From Zymomonas mobilis (GTDB lineage: Bacteria; Pseudomonadota; Alphaproteobacteria; Sphingomonadales; Sphingomonadaceae), in contig NZ_VFOF01000001.1 in assembly GCF_006715975.1 (NCBI RefSeq), forward strand, positions 1,498,001 through 1,562,000: a stretch of 64,000 bases of DNA, read 5' to 3'. Position 1 is the stretch's first letter. Each line of letters opens with the position of its first letter. The position numbers and the translations under genes are program-made. Shown in pieces: positions 25,527-36,243 of the stretch. A model generated the notes under the pieces. It was not told the origin of the DNA. It searched no databases and was given only the letters and a program-made list of their open reading frames with translations.

Positions 25527-26611
25527 CCCAAACACTTCCGCCCGGTTCCAAAATTGGTATTATTGGTAATGGCCAGTTGGGGCAAATGATGGCGATCGCG
25601 GCCACACAGCTGGGATATTTTTGCCATGTTTATGCCCCCAATCAGTCGGGGCCTGCCAATGTCGTCGCGGCAAAAAGCTTTGTCGGTGGATATGATGACA
25701 TCGATAAGTTGCAGGAATTTGCAGCTTCGGTCGATGTTATCACCTATGAATTTGAAAATATCTTTGCAGCGCCTTTAGTTGAGCTTGCCAAACGGATCGC
25801 GGTTTACCCGCCGCCTCAGGCCTTAAAAGTCGCGCAAGACCGCTTAACCGAAAAGAATTACGCCGCCGATTTGAAAATCCGGCCTGCGCCTTTCCGGTCA
25901 GTCAGTTCTCCCCGCGAATTGTCCTATGCACTTTTGGAGTTGGGTGTCCCTGCTATTTTGAAGCAGCGCACCCAAGGATATGATGGACGGGGGCAAGTCG
26001 TTGTCAAAAAGGCAACCGATGCACATCTGGCCGAAATATGGAGCACCCTTTCTTGCAAGGAAGCGGTTCTCGAAGGGCTTGTGAAATTCGAATATGAATT
26101 TTCTGTTTTGGCTGTCCGTGATACCAAAGGTCAGTTTTTGACATGGGATATTCCGGTTAACACCCATAACAATGGTATTTTGGCAAATTCCGTTGTGCCT
26201 GCGAATGACTTTATTTTGCAGCAGGCCAATGCTGCGATTAACGCGACCAAGAGAATTGCAGAATCGCTGAATTATGTCGGCGTGTTAGCGGTTGAATTTT
26301 TTGCGACCCAATTTGGCCCTATTTTCAACGAAATGGCTCCACGGGTACATAACAGCGGTCATTGGACAATTGAGGGTGCCGAAACATCTCAGTTTGAAAA
26401 TCATATCCGCGCAATTTGTGGCCTGCCTTTAGGATCAACGGCCTTGACCGCTGAACGGGTCGAGATGAAAAATCTGATCGGAACGCAGGTTAACACATGG
26501 GAAAAAATTCTGTCCCATCGGAATGAATATCTTCATATTTACGGAAAAGGGGCAGCAAAGCCTGGTCGTAAAATGGGTCATTCTACCAAATTGGTAAAAC
26601 GGGTCGTCTAA
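25523..26611 (+). CDS. purK: 5-(carboxyamino)imidazole ribonucleotide synthase PurK
   Basis: A 362-residue ATP-grasp enzyme that carboxylates AIR to N5-CAIR, feeding Pur[11 protein letters not shown] at the N-terminus is the family's first loop. [18 protein letters not shown] and [26 protein letters not shown] (quoted in parts: [12 protein letters not shown]) mark the ATP-grasp core and active site. Translation is coupled to purE through the ATGA overlap. A strong bidirectional terminator follows 20 bases downstream. Confidence 0.96.
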   Translation: MTQTLPPGSKIGIIGNGQLGQMMAIAATQLGYFCHVYAPNQSGPANVVAAKSFVGGYDDIDKLQEFAASVDVITYEFENIFAAPLVELAKRIAVYPPPQALKVAQDRLTEKNYAADLKIRPAPFRSVSSPRELSYALLELGVPAILKQRTQGYDGRGQVVVKKATDAHLAEIWSTLSCKEAVLEGLVKFEYEFSVLAVRDTKGQFLTWDIPVNTHNNGILANSVVPANDFILQQANAAINATKRIAESLNYVGVLAVEFFATQFGPIFNEMAPRVHNSGHWTIEGAETSQFENHIRAICGLPLGSTALTAERVEMKNLIGTQVNTWEKILSHRNEYLHIYGKGAAKPGRKMGHSTKLVKRVV

Positions 26612-26631
26612 TCGAAAGATAGAAAACCTAT

Positions 26632-26670
26632 AAAAAAAGGTGGCTCCCTTTCAGGAGTCACCTTTTTTTT
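26632..26670. terminator. Bidirectional terminator between purK and the first M16 peptidase
   Basis: AAAGGTGGCTCC and GGAGTCACCTTT form a stem (one G-T pair) with a six-base loop, flanked by an A-run on the left and eight T on the right. It serves the two convergent genes. Confidence 0.9.
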
Positions 26671-26688
26671 GTGTCTGGATTATCCGGT

Positions 26689-29586
26689 TTATTTCACATC
26701 ATCAGCTGACATGGTTTCAATCGGCATGCCTGTTTTTTCGAGCTGCGGTTTCACCACATTGGCATCACCCACAACGACCCATAAAAGTTTATTGGCATCC
26801 AACCACCGACGAGCGGTTGCATCCAAGGTCGCAACGGTCAATCCGCGATAACGGCTGGCCAAGCTATCGAAATAAGTGTCAGGGCGACCGAACCGGTTCA
26901 ATGTCATCATACCGGTCAAGACATCGTCACCGCTTTCAAAGCTGCCCGGAAGCTGGCGAATATCGCCAGTAAGGGTATCTTCAAGTTCCTTGGCGGTGAT
27001 GCCCTGATCTGTCAGGAAGCTGACTGTGTCGGCTTTTAAGGTCGATACAGCAGGACCGGTCTGGTTGGTTTGGACAGGCGCACGAATCATAAAGGCGGAA
27101 GGCCCGACCATTTTATAAACGCGACTATGGACGCCATAGCTCCAGCCTTTGCTTTCGCGCAGATCCATATTCAATCGTGCCAAGAACTGGCCACCCAGAA
27201 TATCATTCGCAACGGTCAGATCGAACAAGGTCGAGTCATCACCCTGCCCTTTTAATGGCAAAGCCGATCCGGCCAAGATCAAAGACTGCGGCGAATTTGG
27301 ACGGTTGATTAACAGAATACCGGATTTCTGCGGAGCTGGAGCGGTGTTGACTTCTTTCACACCGGCTTCCGCTTTGGGATTCTGCCAATGACCAAAGCGA
27401 GCATTCAACAAGGGCAGAATATCCGATAACGGCTTATCCGATACGATGAAGATATGCGCCTTATCAGGCCGCAGCCATTGCGTTTTGAAGCGGGTGATAT
27501 CTGTCTTGGAGATTTTCTTGACAGATTCTTCCGTTCCCGAAGGCGACATAACATGGGCGTAAGGATGATTTTCGCCGTAGATGCTGGGGCCGAAAACCCG
27601 AGCGGCCAAAGGCGCCGGAGAACTATGTTCCATAGCAATATTGGCTAACTGTTCTGACCTGACGCGTTCCAGCTCTTTATCCGGGAAAGACGGCGCCAAC
27701 AGCATTTGCGAAGCCAAAGACAAGGTCGCACCGATATTGGGCGTTGGGCTGCGTAAGACCATATTAGTACGGTCAGCATCGCTGTCAAAAGCAATGGTTG
27801 CGCCCAAGCGTTCGCGATCAATAGCCAGTTCAACCGCATTTTTACCAATCGTGCCTTCGGTGAGCATCGAAAGCATCATCGCTTCGGTACCCGGAAGATC
27901 TTTCAGATCGGCGGCATTACCGGCATCAAAGTCAAAAGCGATGCGGGTCAATGGCACAGCAGAACGCTGGGCATAGGTAACCTCGACACCGTTTTTGAGC
28001 TTAGCATGGCTGATATTCGGGAATTTCAGATCAGGAATGGTTCCGACCTGAGGCAGATGAGAACGATCAACCCCTTCCGACACCGTTTTTGAAGCTGAAT
28101 TGATCGCTTCAGCCGTGGGCGGTGCGGTGGGCACGGGCTGAATAGCAATCGGAGTATCAGCACGGCTGCCACGTTTTGATTCCTGATAAGCTTTCCGTTC
28201 ACCCGGAAGAACCGTTAAGGCATAGACCGGACGGCTTAGCCATTTCTTCATGGTGGCAGTGACACTGGCAGGCGTTGCCGCCGCTAAGGTCTGTAATTCG
28301 TTTTTATAATGATTGGGGTCATTGGCATAAAGCAGGCCTTCCGCCAAAGTCGGTGCCTGACCACTGAATCCGCCAACAGATTCCAGTCCAGCGATTTCAG
28401 AAACCATCGTATGGGTTGCTGCCCGTTTGACTTCATCCGCGGTGGGGCCTTGGTTGATGAAATCGTTCAGGATTTTATCAAGCCGTTGTGACACATATTG
28501 CGGGTTAACGCCTGGTTTGACATTGACCGTAATTGCAAAGATGCTCTGGCTTTCAGAAGGATCAACATCAGCCAAGACGCTGACCGCCAATTGTTCTTGC
28601 CGCACCAGAATTTGATCCAGTCGGGAAGAAGCCAAGCCACCCAGCACTTCGGCTGCGATATGGAGGTCAGGTAATTCTGAACTGGCGAAACCCGGCACCG
28701 TCCATGTCCGATAAAGACGAGCAAGGGCGACATTGTCGGTTAAGACTTCGTCTTTTCTAGCCGGTAACGTCCAGATAGGGGCCGCTGGGTGAACGACATC
28801 GCGGCCACGTGGGATATCACCGAAATAGCGGGTAACCAGTGTTTTTGCCTTGTCGAGGTCAATATCCCCAGCAAGAACCAGCACGGCGTTATTGGGGCCA
28901 TAATTCTGACGGAACCAGTCTTTCACCGTATCAAGGCTGGCGGCATCAAGGTCTTCCATCGAACCAATAGTGGTATGGTGATAAGGATGACCTTCCGGTG
29001 ACAAGGCTTCTGTCTGGGCATATTGAACCAAACCATAAGGCTGGTTATCGCCCTGACGTTTTTCATTTTGAACAACGCCGCGTTGGTTATCGAGCTTTTG
29101 CTGCGTAATGCCGCCCAGAAGATGACCCATGCGGTCACTTTCGAGGAATAAAGCCAGATCAAGTGCAGGTGTTGGCACAGTTTCAAAATAATTGGTACGG
29201 TCAAGCCATGTTGTACCGTTATCATCAGTGGCACCGGCCTGACGCAAAGGTTCGAAAAAGTCGCCCGGGGCGTTTTCAGAACCATTAAACATCAGATGTT
29301 CAAACAGATGAGCGAAGCCAGTTTTACCGGTAGGTTCGTCTTTGGAACCGATATGATACCAAACCGAAACAGCCACAATCGGGGATTTATGATCGGGATG
29401 AACAATAACCCGCAAACCATTCGGCAAGGTAAAGCTTTGCCATGAAAGGTTAATCTGATTTGCCAATGTGCTGAGCGGCACGGCATTATTTTGACCGGTT
29501 GCGGGTTTTGCAGCATTCAGAGATACCGGACTAAGGGCTGTTGCGGCCAAAGCCGCCGCCGCTAGCCAACGATGATTAACCCCCAT
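26689..29586 (-). CDS. M16 family zinc metallopeptidase (pitrilysin-like), copy 1
   Basis: A 965-residue exported protein. The signal peptide ends near VSLNA (about residue 25). Two M16 halves follow: the first has the inverted zinc motif HLFEH at 93-97 and the downstream Glu in VVQNEKRQGDN; the second half (from about 520) keeps the fold but lacks the motif, as in other two-domain M16 enzymes. A Pro/Thr-rich linker joins the halves near 480-510. It probably degrades peptides in the periplasm. A close paralogue lies directly upstream in the same orientation (131 bases apart), so the pair arose by tandem duplication. Confidence 0.92.
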   Translation of the reverse strand: MGVNHRWLAAAALAATALSPVSLNAAKPATGQNNAVPLSTLANQINLSWQSFTLPNGLRVIVHPDHKSPIVAVSVWYHIGSKDEPTGKTGFAHLFEHLMFNGSENAPGDFFEPLRQAGATDDNGTTWLDRTNYFETVPTPALDLALFLESDRMGHLLGGITQQKLDNQRGVVQNEKRQGDNQPYGLVQYAQTEALSPEGHPYHHTTIGSMEDLDAASLDTVKDWFRQNYGPNNAVLVLAGDIDLDKAKTLVTRYFGDIPRGRDVVHPAAPIWTLPARKDEVLTDNVALARLYRTWTVPGFASSELPDLHIAAEVLGGLASSRLDQILVRQEQLAVSVLADVDPSESQSIFAITVNVKPGVNPQYVSQRLDKILNDFINQGPTADEVKRAATHTMVSEIAGLESVGGFSGQAPTLAEGLLYANDPNHYKNELQTLAAATPASVTATMKKWLSRPVYALTVLPGERKAYQESKRGSRADTPIAIQPVPTAPPTAEAINSASKTVSEGVDRSHLPQVGTIPDLKFPNISHAKLKNGVEVTYAQRSAVPLTRIAFDFDAGNAADLKDLPGTEAMMLSMLTEGTIGKNAVELAIDRERLGATIAFDSDADRTNMVLRSPTPNIGATLSLASQMLLAPSFPDKELERVRSEQLANIAMEHSSPAPLAARVFGPSIYGENHPYAHVMSPSGTEESVKKISKTDITRFKTQWLRPDKAHIFIVSDKPLSDILPLLNARFGHWQNPKAEAGVKEVNTAPAPQKSGILLINRPNSPQSLILAGSALPLKGQGDDSTLFDLTVANDILGGQFLARLNMDLRESKGWSYGVHSRVYKMVGPSAFMIRAPVQTNQTGPAVSTLKADTVSFLTDQGITAKELEDTLTGDIRQLPGSFESGDDVLTGMMTLNRFGRPDTYFDSLASRYRGLTVATLDATARRWLDANKLLWVVVGDANVVKPQLEKTGMPIETMSADDVK

Positions 29587-29717
29587 GAAAAACTCCTCGC
29601 TATCTGTTTTACGAAAGACCGTGCCAATATGGCTGGGTTCCGAAGAAACAACAGCCCCTTTTTAATGTCAAACAATCTTTATGTTACAGCGTAATAAAAA
29701 TTTATATTATAAATAGG

Positions 29718-32564
29718 CTATTTTATTTTATCGCTTTCTATCTGTTTCACAGACAGTCCAGACTTTTCAAGTTGTGGTTTAACGAGGCTAGCATCGCCGA
29801 CCACGACCCAAGTTAAGCCTTTGCTATTTAGCCATTGGCGAGCAATTTTATCCAAGGCTTCTGGCGTCAAGGCACGATAGCGCTGGTTGAGCGTATCATA
29901 ATAATTGTCGGGGCGGTTCATTAAGGCGATATCAACCATCCCCAAGAGGATATTGCCGCTCTTTTCATAGGCGCTGGGTGTCCGGTTGATGATGTCGGTC
30001 ACGGTTTCCTTTAATTCAGTAGGCGTAATGCCTTTATCCGTTAGGAAATGGGTCAAATCATCCTGAATAGCGCTGATTGAAGCAGCGGTTTGGTTTGTTT
30101 GCACGGGTGCGGCAACAGTGAATAACGAGGACAATGTTCGGGCGTTGAGTTGGCTACCAACGCCATAGCTCCAGCCTTTTGATTGTCTTAAATCCATATT
30201 CAATCGGGAAAGGAAGTTGCCACCCAAAATGTAATTGGCAACACTGAGATTAAACAGGGCATCCTGATTTTCTCTCTCTTTCAAAGGCAAAACGCTGCCT
30301 GCAACAATGAGAGATTGGGGCGATTGTGGGCGGTTTATCAAAACAACGTCTGATGCATTTTCGACGTCTTTAATGGGTTCTTTTTTCGTTTCGGCCGCAG
30401 AATTTGGCACCTGCCAATGGTCAAAAACAGTATTCAGAACCGGCAAGATTTTATTCAAAGGCTTATCTGAGACGATAAAGACATGCGCTTTGTAAGGGCG
30501 CATCCATTTTTGCTTGAAATCCAATAAATGCTGGCGTGTGATTTTCTGGATATTTTCTTCGGTAACCATGTGGCGATAGGGATGTCCTTCGCCATAGAGA
30601 TTTTGCAAGATAGCCCGTCCAGCCAACCATCCGGGGGATTGGCGGCCAGCTGCGAGACTTGCCAAGGTTGAAGCCTTTAAACGTGCCAGTTCTTTTTCAG
30701 GGAAAGTCGAATTAAAAAGCATCTCGGAGGCTAATTTCGACGTCTGTGGGAAGGTGACACTGGGGCTTGAAAACGTCATCGAGCTATAATCATCGCCTGC
30801 CCCAAAGCTGACAGAAGCACCAAGGCGTTCTTTTTCTTTCGAAAGCTCGATAACATCTTTATTTTGTGTGCCTTCAGTCAGCATCGAAAGCATCAGATTT
30901 TCAGTGCCAGGTAAATCGGTATCAGCCATAATCCCGCCGTCAAAGCTGACCAATACCGTTGTTAAAGGCATGGTTGGCCGTTGGGCGTAGCTGACAGCGA
31001 TGCCGTTTTTGAGCTGGCTATGCGTGATGGTTGGGAAGCGGACGTCAGGAACGATTCCAACATCAGGTAAAGCCCCACGGGAGGAAGGATCTTGCGTATC
31101 AGCGGCCGTGGTTAGCGGAGTTTTATTAGTATTATCGGCCTTGGGGGAAGCCGCCGCCGTCCCCATCTGATTTTCTTGATAGGCTTTGCGTTCGCCTGGA
31201 GAAACCATCAGGGCATAGACCGGACGAGACAGCCATTTTTCGGTTGCTTTTTTTATGGCTTCCGGAGTGGTGGTGGCAACCGCATAAAGCTCTTTTTTGT
31301 AATAATCGGGATCGTTGAGGAAGAGCTGCCCTTGCGCAAGAATGGGCCCTTGTGTGTTCACGGATTCAGCCACATTGTCTGAAAGAATATCCATGGCTGC
31401 ACGTCTGACCTCGTCACTGTCAGGGCCAGTTTTCAGATAATCTGTCAGAATTTCATCAAGGCGTTGTGATATATATTGCGGGTTCGCACCCGGTTTGACC
31501 GTCACCGAAACGACAAAGCGTCCCTGCCCTTCAAAATTTTGGGTGCTGGCGCTGACATTGACCGCCAGTTGTTCTTTGTGAACCAGAATTTGATCCAATC
31601 GGGAAGACGCCAGACCACCAAGGATAGAGGCACTCATATCAAGCGGGATCGTGTCGGGGTGGTAGCTGGGGATACTCCACGCCCGATAGATTTTGGTTAA
31701 AGCGACCTTATCCGTTATCACTTCGTCTTTACGCTTGGGCAAAGTCCAGATCGGAGTAGCTGGATGAACGATATCCGTTCCACGAGGAATGGCACCGAAA
31801 TAATGCGTAACCAAAGCTTTGGCTTTGTCGAAATCAATATCCCCAGCCAGAACCAAAACGGCGTTATTGGGGCCGTAATTCTGACGGAACCAATCTTTCA
31901 CCGTATCGAGGCTAGCGGCATCGAGATCTTTCATCGAACCGATAGTGTCGTGATGATAAGGATGTCCTTCTGGCGTTAAGGCTTCCGTCATTGCATAGTT
32001 GACCATACTGTAAGGACGGTTATCCCGCTGCCTCTTTTCATTTTCGACAACCGCGCGTTGGTTATCCAGTTTTTCCTGTGTAATACCTTTTAGAAGGTAC
32101 CCCATCCGGTCGCTTTCCATAAACAAAACACGGTCAAGCGCTGAAGTCGGAATGGTTTCGAAGTAATTCGTCCGGTCAAAATCGGTTGTGCCATTGCTGT
32201 TCGTGGCACCCGTTTCCTGTAGCGGTTTCCAAAAGCTGCCATGCACATTTTCCGAGCCTTCAAACATTAAATGTTCGTAGAGATGGGCAAATCCGGTTTT
32301 GCCTGCGGGTTCATCTTTGGAACCGACATGATACCAGACCGAAACGCCAACAACCGGCGCTTTATGATCGGTATGCACCAAAACTTTTAGACCATTAGGT
32401 AAGGTGAAACTTTGCCAAGGTAAGTTAATCTGCTGTGCCAGTGATTGCAGCAAAGCTGAGGCATTATCCGTCTGTTTTTGGGCGGGGTAAGCCATGGTGG
32501 CCGGTGGTGTCAGCAAAGTTGATGACAGAATACAACCGACTAGAACCCGATATAATTTTTTCAC
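29718..32564 (-). CDS. M16 family zinc metallopeptidase (pitrilysin-like), copy 2
   Basis: A 948-residue paralogue of the next gene downstream. Signal peptide to about residue 25 (PATMAYP); zinc motif HLYEH at 94-98; distal Glu in VVENEKRQRDN; inactive second half with a polar linker (about 470-505). Long identical blocks (GSMKDLDAASLDTVKDW, RQNYGPNNAVLVLAGDID) align with copy 1 in the first half, while linkers and second halves diverge more. The 131-base gap between the copies is AT-rich with no clear terminator, so joint transcription is possible. Divergent from clpB. Confidence 0.92.
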   Translation of the reverse strand: MKKLYRVLVGCILSSTLLTPPATMAYPAQKQTDNASALLQSLAQQINLPWQSFTLPNGLKVLVHTDHKAPVVGVSVWYHVGSKDEPAGKTGFAHLYEHLMFEGSENVHGSFWKPLQETGATNSNGTTDFDRTNYFETIPTSALDRVLFMESDRMGYLLKGITQEKLDNQRAVVENEKRQRDNRPYSMVNYAMTEALTPEGHPYHHDTIGSMKDLDAASLDTVKDWFRQNYGPNNAVLVLAGDIDFDKAKALVTHYFGAIPRGTDIVHPATPIWTLPKRKDEVITDKVALTKIYRAWSIPSYHPDTIPLDMSASILGGLASSRLDQILVHKEQLAVNVSASTQNFEGQGRFVVSVTVKPGANPQYISQRLDEILTDYLKTGPDSDEVRRAAMDILSDNVAESVNTQGPILAQGQLFLNDPDYYKKELYAVATTTPEAIKKATEKWLSRPVYALMVSPGERKAYQENQMGTAAASPKADNTNKTPLTTAADTQDPSSRGALPDVGIVPDVRFPTITHSQLKNGIAVSYAQRPTMPLTTVLVSFDGGIMADTDLPGTENLMLSMLTEGTQNKDVIELSKEKERLGASVSFGAGDDYSSMTFSSPSVTFPQTSKLASEMLFNSTFPEKELARLKASTLASLAAGRQSPGWLAGRAILQNLYGEGHPYRHMVTEENIQKITRQHLLDFKQKWMRPYKAHVFIVSDKPLNKILPVLNTVFDHWQVPNSAAETKKEPIKDVENASDVVLINRPQSPQSLIVAGSVLPLKERENQDALFNLSVANYILGGNFLSRLNMDLRQSKGWSYGVGSQLNARTLSSLFTVAAPVQTNQTAASISAIQDDLTHFLTDKGITPTELKETVTDIINRTPSAYEKSGNILLGMVDIALMNRPDNYYDTLNQRYRALTPEALDKIARQWLNSKGLTWVVVGDASLVKPQLEKSGLSVKQIESDKIK

Positions 32565-32701
32565 GTACCCGCCCCTGTTAAGTATAAAAATTAAATAAAA
32601 CAGAATAATAAGTAATTTTTATGTCCGATTATAACAACAACATAATTTTTATAGCGGGACAATATCCATCAGACGAAATCGTAAATTTTTACATCTGAAT
32701 A

Positions 32702-32729
32702 CTTGAGTTGTCCAATATCGCCCCCATCT
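32702..32729 (+). promoter_or_regulatory. Sigma-32 type heat-shock promoter of clpB
   Basis: CTTGAG at 32702-32707 and CCCCATCT at 32722-32729, 14 bases apart, match the RpoH consensus (CTTGAA, 13-15 bases, CCCCATNT) almost exactly. The start codon of clpB lies 28 bases further on, leaving a short leader with AGGAG. Confidence 0.75.
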
Positions 32730-32756
32730 TGCCTTTTAAGTCAGGAGACGGTCATT

Positions 32757-35351
32757 ATGAATTTTGAGAAATTAACAGATCGAGCCAAAGGCTTTATTCA
32801 ATCGGCGCAAACGGTGGCGATTCGTCTCAATCACCAGAGAATTGCACCGGAGCATTTGTTAAAAGCCTTGTTAGAAGACGAACAGGGAATGGCATCCGGC
32901 CTTATTCGGCGCGCGGGTGGTGACCCTGCTGTTGCTGTACGTGAGACAGATGCCGCATTGGCTAAAATCCCGTCCGTTTCTGGCAGTGGTGCAAACACCC
33001 CTCCGGGGTTGGATAATGATACTGTCCGTCTTTTGGATCAGGCCGAGCAGATAGCGGCCAAAGCAGGTGATTCCTACGTCACGGTCGAAAGAATGCTTTT
33101 GGCTATGACGTTGATGCAGGAAGCCCAAGTCGGAAAAATCCTGAAAGACGCAGGATTAACCGCAGAAGCATTAAACACGGCTATCAATGAATTACGTTCG
33201 GGGCGCACGGCCGATACGGCAACAGCAGAAGATCGGTATGACGCTTTGAAAAAATTTGCCCGTGATCTGACGGAGGCTGCCCGTGAAGGCAAGCTTGATC
33301 CGGTTATCGGCCGCGACGAAGAAATCCGGAGAACTATCCAGATTTTGGCACGGCGCACGAAAAACAATCCGGTTTTAATTGGTGAACCGGGTGTCGGTAA
33401 GACAGCTATTGTTGAAGGTCTGGCGCTTCGCATTGTAAATGGCGATGTGCCGGAAGGCTTGCGCGATCGTGCCTTAATGGCTTTGGACATGGGATCATTG
33501 ATCGCTGGTGCTAAATATCGTGGTGAATTCGAAGAACGATTGAAAGGCGTTCTTGACGAAGTCAAGCAGGCCGAAGGTCACATCATTCTTTTCATTGACG
33601 AAATGCACACCCTGATCGGAGCAGGTAAATCTGACGGGGCGATGGATGCCGGTAACCTGTTAAAACCAGCTTTGGCACGCGGTGATTTGCATTGTATTGG
33701 TGCAACCACCCTTGCTGAATATCAGAAATATGTTGAAAAAGACCCTGCCCTGCAACGGCGTTTCCAGCCGGTTTATGTAGGTGAGCCAACAGTTGAAGAT
33801 ACCGTTTCAATTTTGCGCGGGTTGAAGGAAAAATACGAAGCCCATCATGGTGTCCGTATTACCGATGCGGCTTTGGTATCGGCGGCAACCTTGTCCAACC
33901 GTTATATCACCAATCGGTTTTTGCCGGATAAAGCGATCGACCTTGTTGATGAAGCGGCCAGCCGTCTGAGAATGGAAGTTGATTCCAAGCCGGAAGAAAT
34001 CGAAAATCTTGACCGTCGGATTATTCAGCTCAAGATCGAGCGTGAAGCGCTTTTGAAAGAGAATGATGACGCTTCGCGTGATCGTTTGACGACGTTAGAG
34101 CATGATTTGCATGATCTGGAAGAGCAATCTTCGGAACTGACCGCTCGTTGGAAAAATGAGCAGGACAAGATCAAAGCAGAAGCCCGTTTGAAAGAACAGC
34201 TGGATCAGGCTCGGATTTCTTTGGATCAGGCCGAACGGATGGGCGACCTCGCGAAGGCGGGTGAAATCAGCTACGGCATCATTCCTCAGCTTGAAAAGCA
34301 GTTGGCGGATGCCCAGAATGCTGCCGAAGGCGCAATGCTACGCGAAGAAGTGACCAGTCAGGATATCGCTTCTATTGTGTCCCGTTGGACGGGTATTCCG
34401 GTTGATAAAATGCTGGAAGGCGAACGTGAAAAACTGATCCATATGGAAGATTGGTTGGGCAAACGCGTCATCGGTCAGGAAGATGCGGTTAAAGCGGTCA
34501 GCCGTGCGGTCAGGCGTGCCCGTGCAGGTTTGCAAGATCCCAATAGACCGATGGGTTCCTTCCTGTTTTTGGGCCCGACGGGTGTTGGTAAAACCGAGCT
34601 GACAAAAGCTTTGGCTAGTTTTCTATTTGACGATGATCGGGCGATGGTTCGTATCGATATGTCCGAATATATGGAGAAACATGCCGTATCACGCTTGATC
34701 GGTGCGCCTCCGGGATATGTGGGTTACGAAGAAGGCGGCGTCTTAACTGAGGCTGTTCGTCGTCGGCCTTATCAGGTGATTTTGTTCGATGAAGTCGAAA
34801 AAGCGCATCAGGACGTCTTCAATATCCTGTTGCAGGTATTGGATGATGGCCGCTTGACCGATGGTCAGGGTCGAACGGTTGATTTTTCCAATACGATTAT
34901 CATCCTTACCTCCAATTTGGGTGCGCAATATCTCGCCAATTTGGGAGATGATGAATCGGTTGAAAGCGTCGAGCCTAAGGTTATGGAAATGGTCAGAGCG
35001 CATTTCCGCCCTGAATTTTTAAACCGGCTTGACGAAATCATCTTGTTCCATCGTTTGGGACAAAGCCATATGGGCCCGATTGTTGACATCCAAATTCAGC
35101 ATTTGTGCCGTTTGTTGGCTGATCGGAAGATCACGTTGAAATTGTCCGATAAAGCGCGGGCATGGTTGGGACGTGTCGGTTATGATCCCGTCTATGGAGC
35201 GCGTCCGTTACGGCGTGCAGTTCAGAAATACCTTCAGGATCCATTGGCTGAAGATTTGCTGAAAGGCACGGTACGCGATGGTCAGACCGTTGATGTGGAC
35301 GAAGGCGACAGCCATCTGATTTTCAAAACGGAAGATACTGTCGCTTCTTAA
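32757..35351 (+). CDS. clpB: ATP-dependent disaggregase ClpB
   Basis: An 864-residue Hsp100 chaperone that, with DnaK, extracts proteins from aggregates. N-terminal Clp repeat domain (1-145), first AAA domain with Walker A GEPGVGKT at 209-216, the coiled-coil middle domain (about 400-525, Glu/Lys/Leu-rich), and second AAA domain with GPTGVGKT near 600 and the [15 protein letters not shown] Walker B region. Start at ATG 32757, ten bases after AGGAG; the open frame to 32703 would include the promoter. A sigma-32 type promoter lies immediately upstream. Confidence 0.97.
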   Translation: MNFEKLTDRAKGFIQSAQTVAIRLNHQRIAPEHLLKALLEDEQGMASGLIRRAGGDPAVAVRETDAALAKIPSVSGSGANTPPGLDNDTVRLLDQAEQIAAKAGDSYVTVERMLLAMTLMQEAQVGKILKDAGLTAEALNTAINELRSGRTADTATAEDRYDALKKFARDLTEAAREGKLDPVIGRDEEIRRTIQILARRTKNNPVLIGEPGVGKTAIVEGLALRIVNGDVPEGLRDRALMALDMGSLIAGAKYRGEFEERLKGVLDEVKQAEGHIILFIDEMHTLIGAGKSDGAMDAGNLLKPALARGDLHCIGATTLAEYQKYVEKDPALQRRFQPVYVGEPTVEDTVSILRGLKEKYEAHHGVRITDAALVSAATLSNRYITNRFLPDKAIDLVDEAASRLRMEVDSKPEEIENLDRRIIQLKIEREALLKENDDASRDRLTTLEHDLHDLEEQSSELTARWKNEQDKIKAEARLKEQLDQARISLDQAERMGDLAKAGEISYGIIPQLEKQLADAQNAAEGAMLREEVTSQDIASIVSRWTGIPVDKMLEGEREKLIHMEDWLGKRVIGQEDAVKAVSRAVRRARAGLQDPNRPMGSFLFLGPTGVGKTELTKALASFLFDDDRAMVRIDMSEYMEKHAVSRLIGAPPGYVGYEEGGVLTEAVRRRPYQVILFDEVEKAHQDVFNILLQVLDDGRLTDGQGRTVDFSNTIIILTSNLGAQYLANLGDDESVESVEPKVMEMVRAHFRPEFLNRLDEIILFHRLGQSHMGPIVDIQIQHLCRLLADRKITLKLSDKARAWLGRVGYDPVYGARPLRRAVQKYLQDPLAEDLLKGTVRDGQTVDVDEGDSHLIFKTEDTVAS

Positions 35352-35367
35352 ATAGTATAACGCGGAG

Positions 35368-35398
35368 CAGCCCTTTCCTTTCTTTAAGGAAGGGGCTG
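35368..35398 (+). terminator. Terminator hairpin after clpB
   Basis: CAGCCCTTTCCTT and AAGGAAGGGGCTG form a long GC-rich stem 17 bases after the clpB stop. Only a weak T-rich tail (TGTTGTATTTT) follows. Confidence 0.7.
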
Positions 35399-35494
35399 TG
35401 TTGTATTTTGAGAAAATAATCGAAGGATTTAACTGTTTTCAAAAGCGTTTGGATTTTTGAGAAACGGTTAGAGACTTAGAGAGAGAAAACAGCG

Positions 35495-36085
35495 TCAGGC
35501 TTGCTGATTTGTCCAGAAAGACCATAGCCGATGATGGTGAAATTGGTCATTTTGCCAAAGATCAATTCCGGCAAAACCGTCACATGGCGGTAAAGCGTGA
35601 AGTGTGTGGGTATTGATACCGCCCAAGGCAATGACTTTTTGTTGAAGTCCGCGTTTTAATTGCAGAAATTTTACCCGCCCTAACGAAGGTTTTCCAGGAT
35701 GGGAACGGGTCGAAAAAAGCGGGGATAACAAGACAAAATCTGCATTTTTGCAAGCAATGCCTTCGCGTCTGTTATGCACAGCTTGACTGCGGAGCAATGG
35801 ACGTGCCGTTCTTTTGGCAGATAACGCACCATGCACACCATCGGCTTTCCATGCGGCGGCAAGCTGGGGTGTTCCGGCAAGAAACAGAACGAGCTTTCTT
35901 TTCTTGGTTATCTGCCGAATTTTTTCAAATAAGCTTTTCCGAATTGTAAAAGGCAGCCGATAATGACGAAAAACAACCGCACTGCCTCGAGGCAGCCGTT
36001 TGATGGCATCTATCAAACCATTTTCGAGCCGTTCATCTGTCATTAGCCATAGGCGAGGCCATGCATTTTTTGAATTATTATTCAT
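35495..36085 (-). CDS. ThiE/TenI-like protein with degenerate active site
   Basis: A 196-residue TIM-barrel protein related to thiamine phosphate synthase. The barrel's late strands are clear (FVLLSPLFSTRSHPGKPSLG, VIALGGI near 155). In ThiE, an Asn-Asp pair and GVHLGQxD bind the pyrimidine diphosphate and Mg; here the matching segments read LFLAGTPQ and GVHGALSAKR, so both acidic residues are missing. It is therefore unlikely to make thiamine phosphate in the standard way and may be a TenI-like or repurposed member. It is single on the minus strand, its promoter shared with the divergent JAB gene. Confidence 0.65.
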   Translation of the reverse strand: MNNNSKNAWPRLWLMTDERLENGLIDAIKRLPRGSAVVFRHYRLPFTIRKSLFEKIRQITKKRKLVLFLAGTPQLAAAWKADGVHGALSAKRTARPLLRSQAVHNRREGIACKNADFVLLSPLFSTRSHPGKPSLGRVKFLQLKRGLQQKVIALGGINTHTLHALPPCDGFAGIDLWQNDQFHHHRLWSFWTNQQA

Positions 36086-36243
36086 CCTAGGTTCCGGAAA
36101 AATCCATTATGAAGCAAAAGCTGCTGCATTTATGCAGCGGTTGAAAATAAAAAACATTATCTTTCATCATTTTATTAAAAAGATTTCCAAAATGGATAGT
36201 GTCCTACTAGCAAATTTTTTTAGAAGACCAATAAATTAGGAAT

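Noticed and set aside
35401-35480. Possible small RNA after clpB
   Set aside because: Only the clpB terminator is supported; no promoter or second hairpin is evident.
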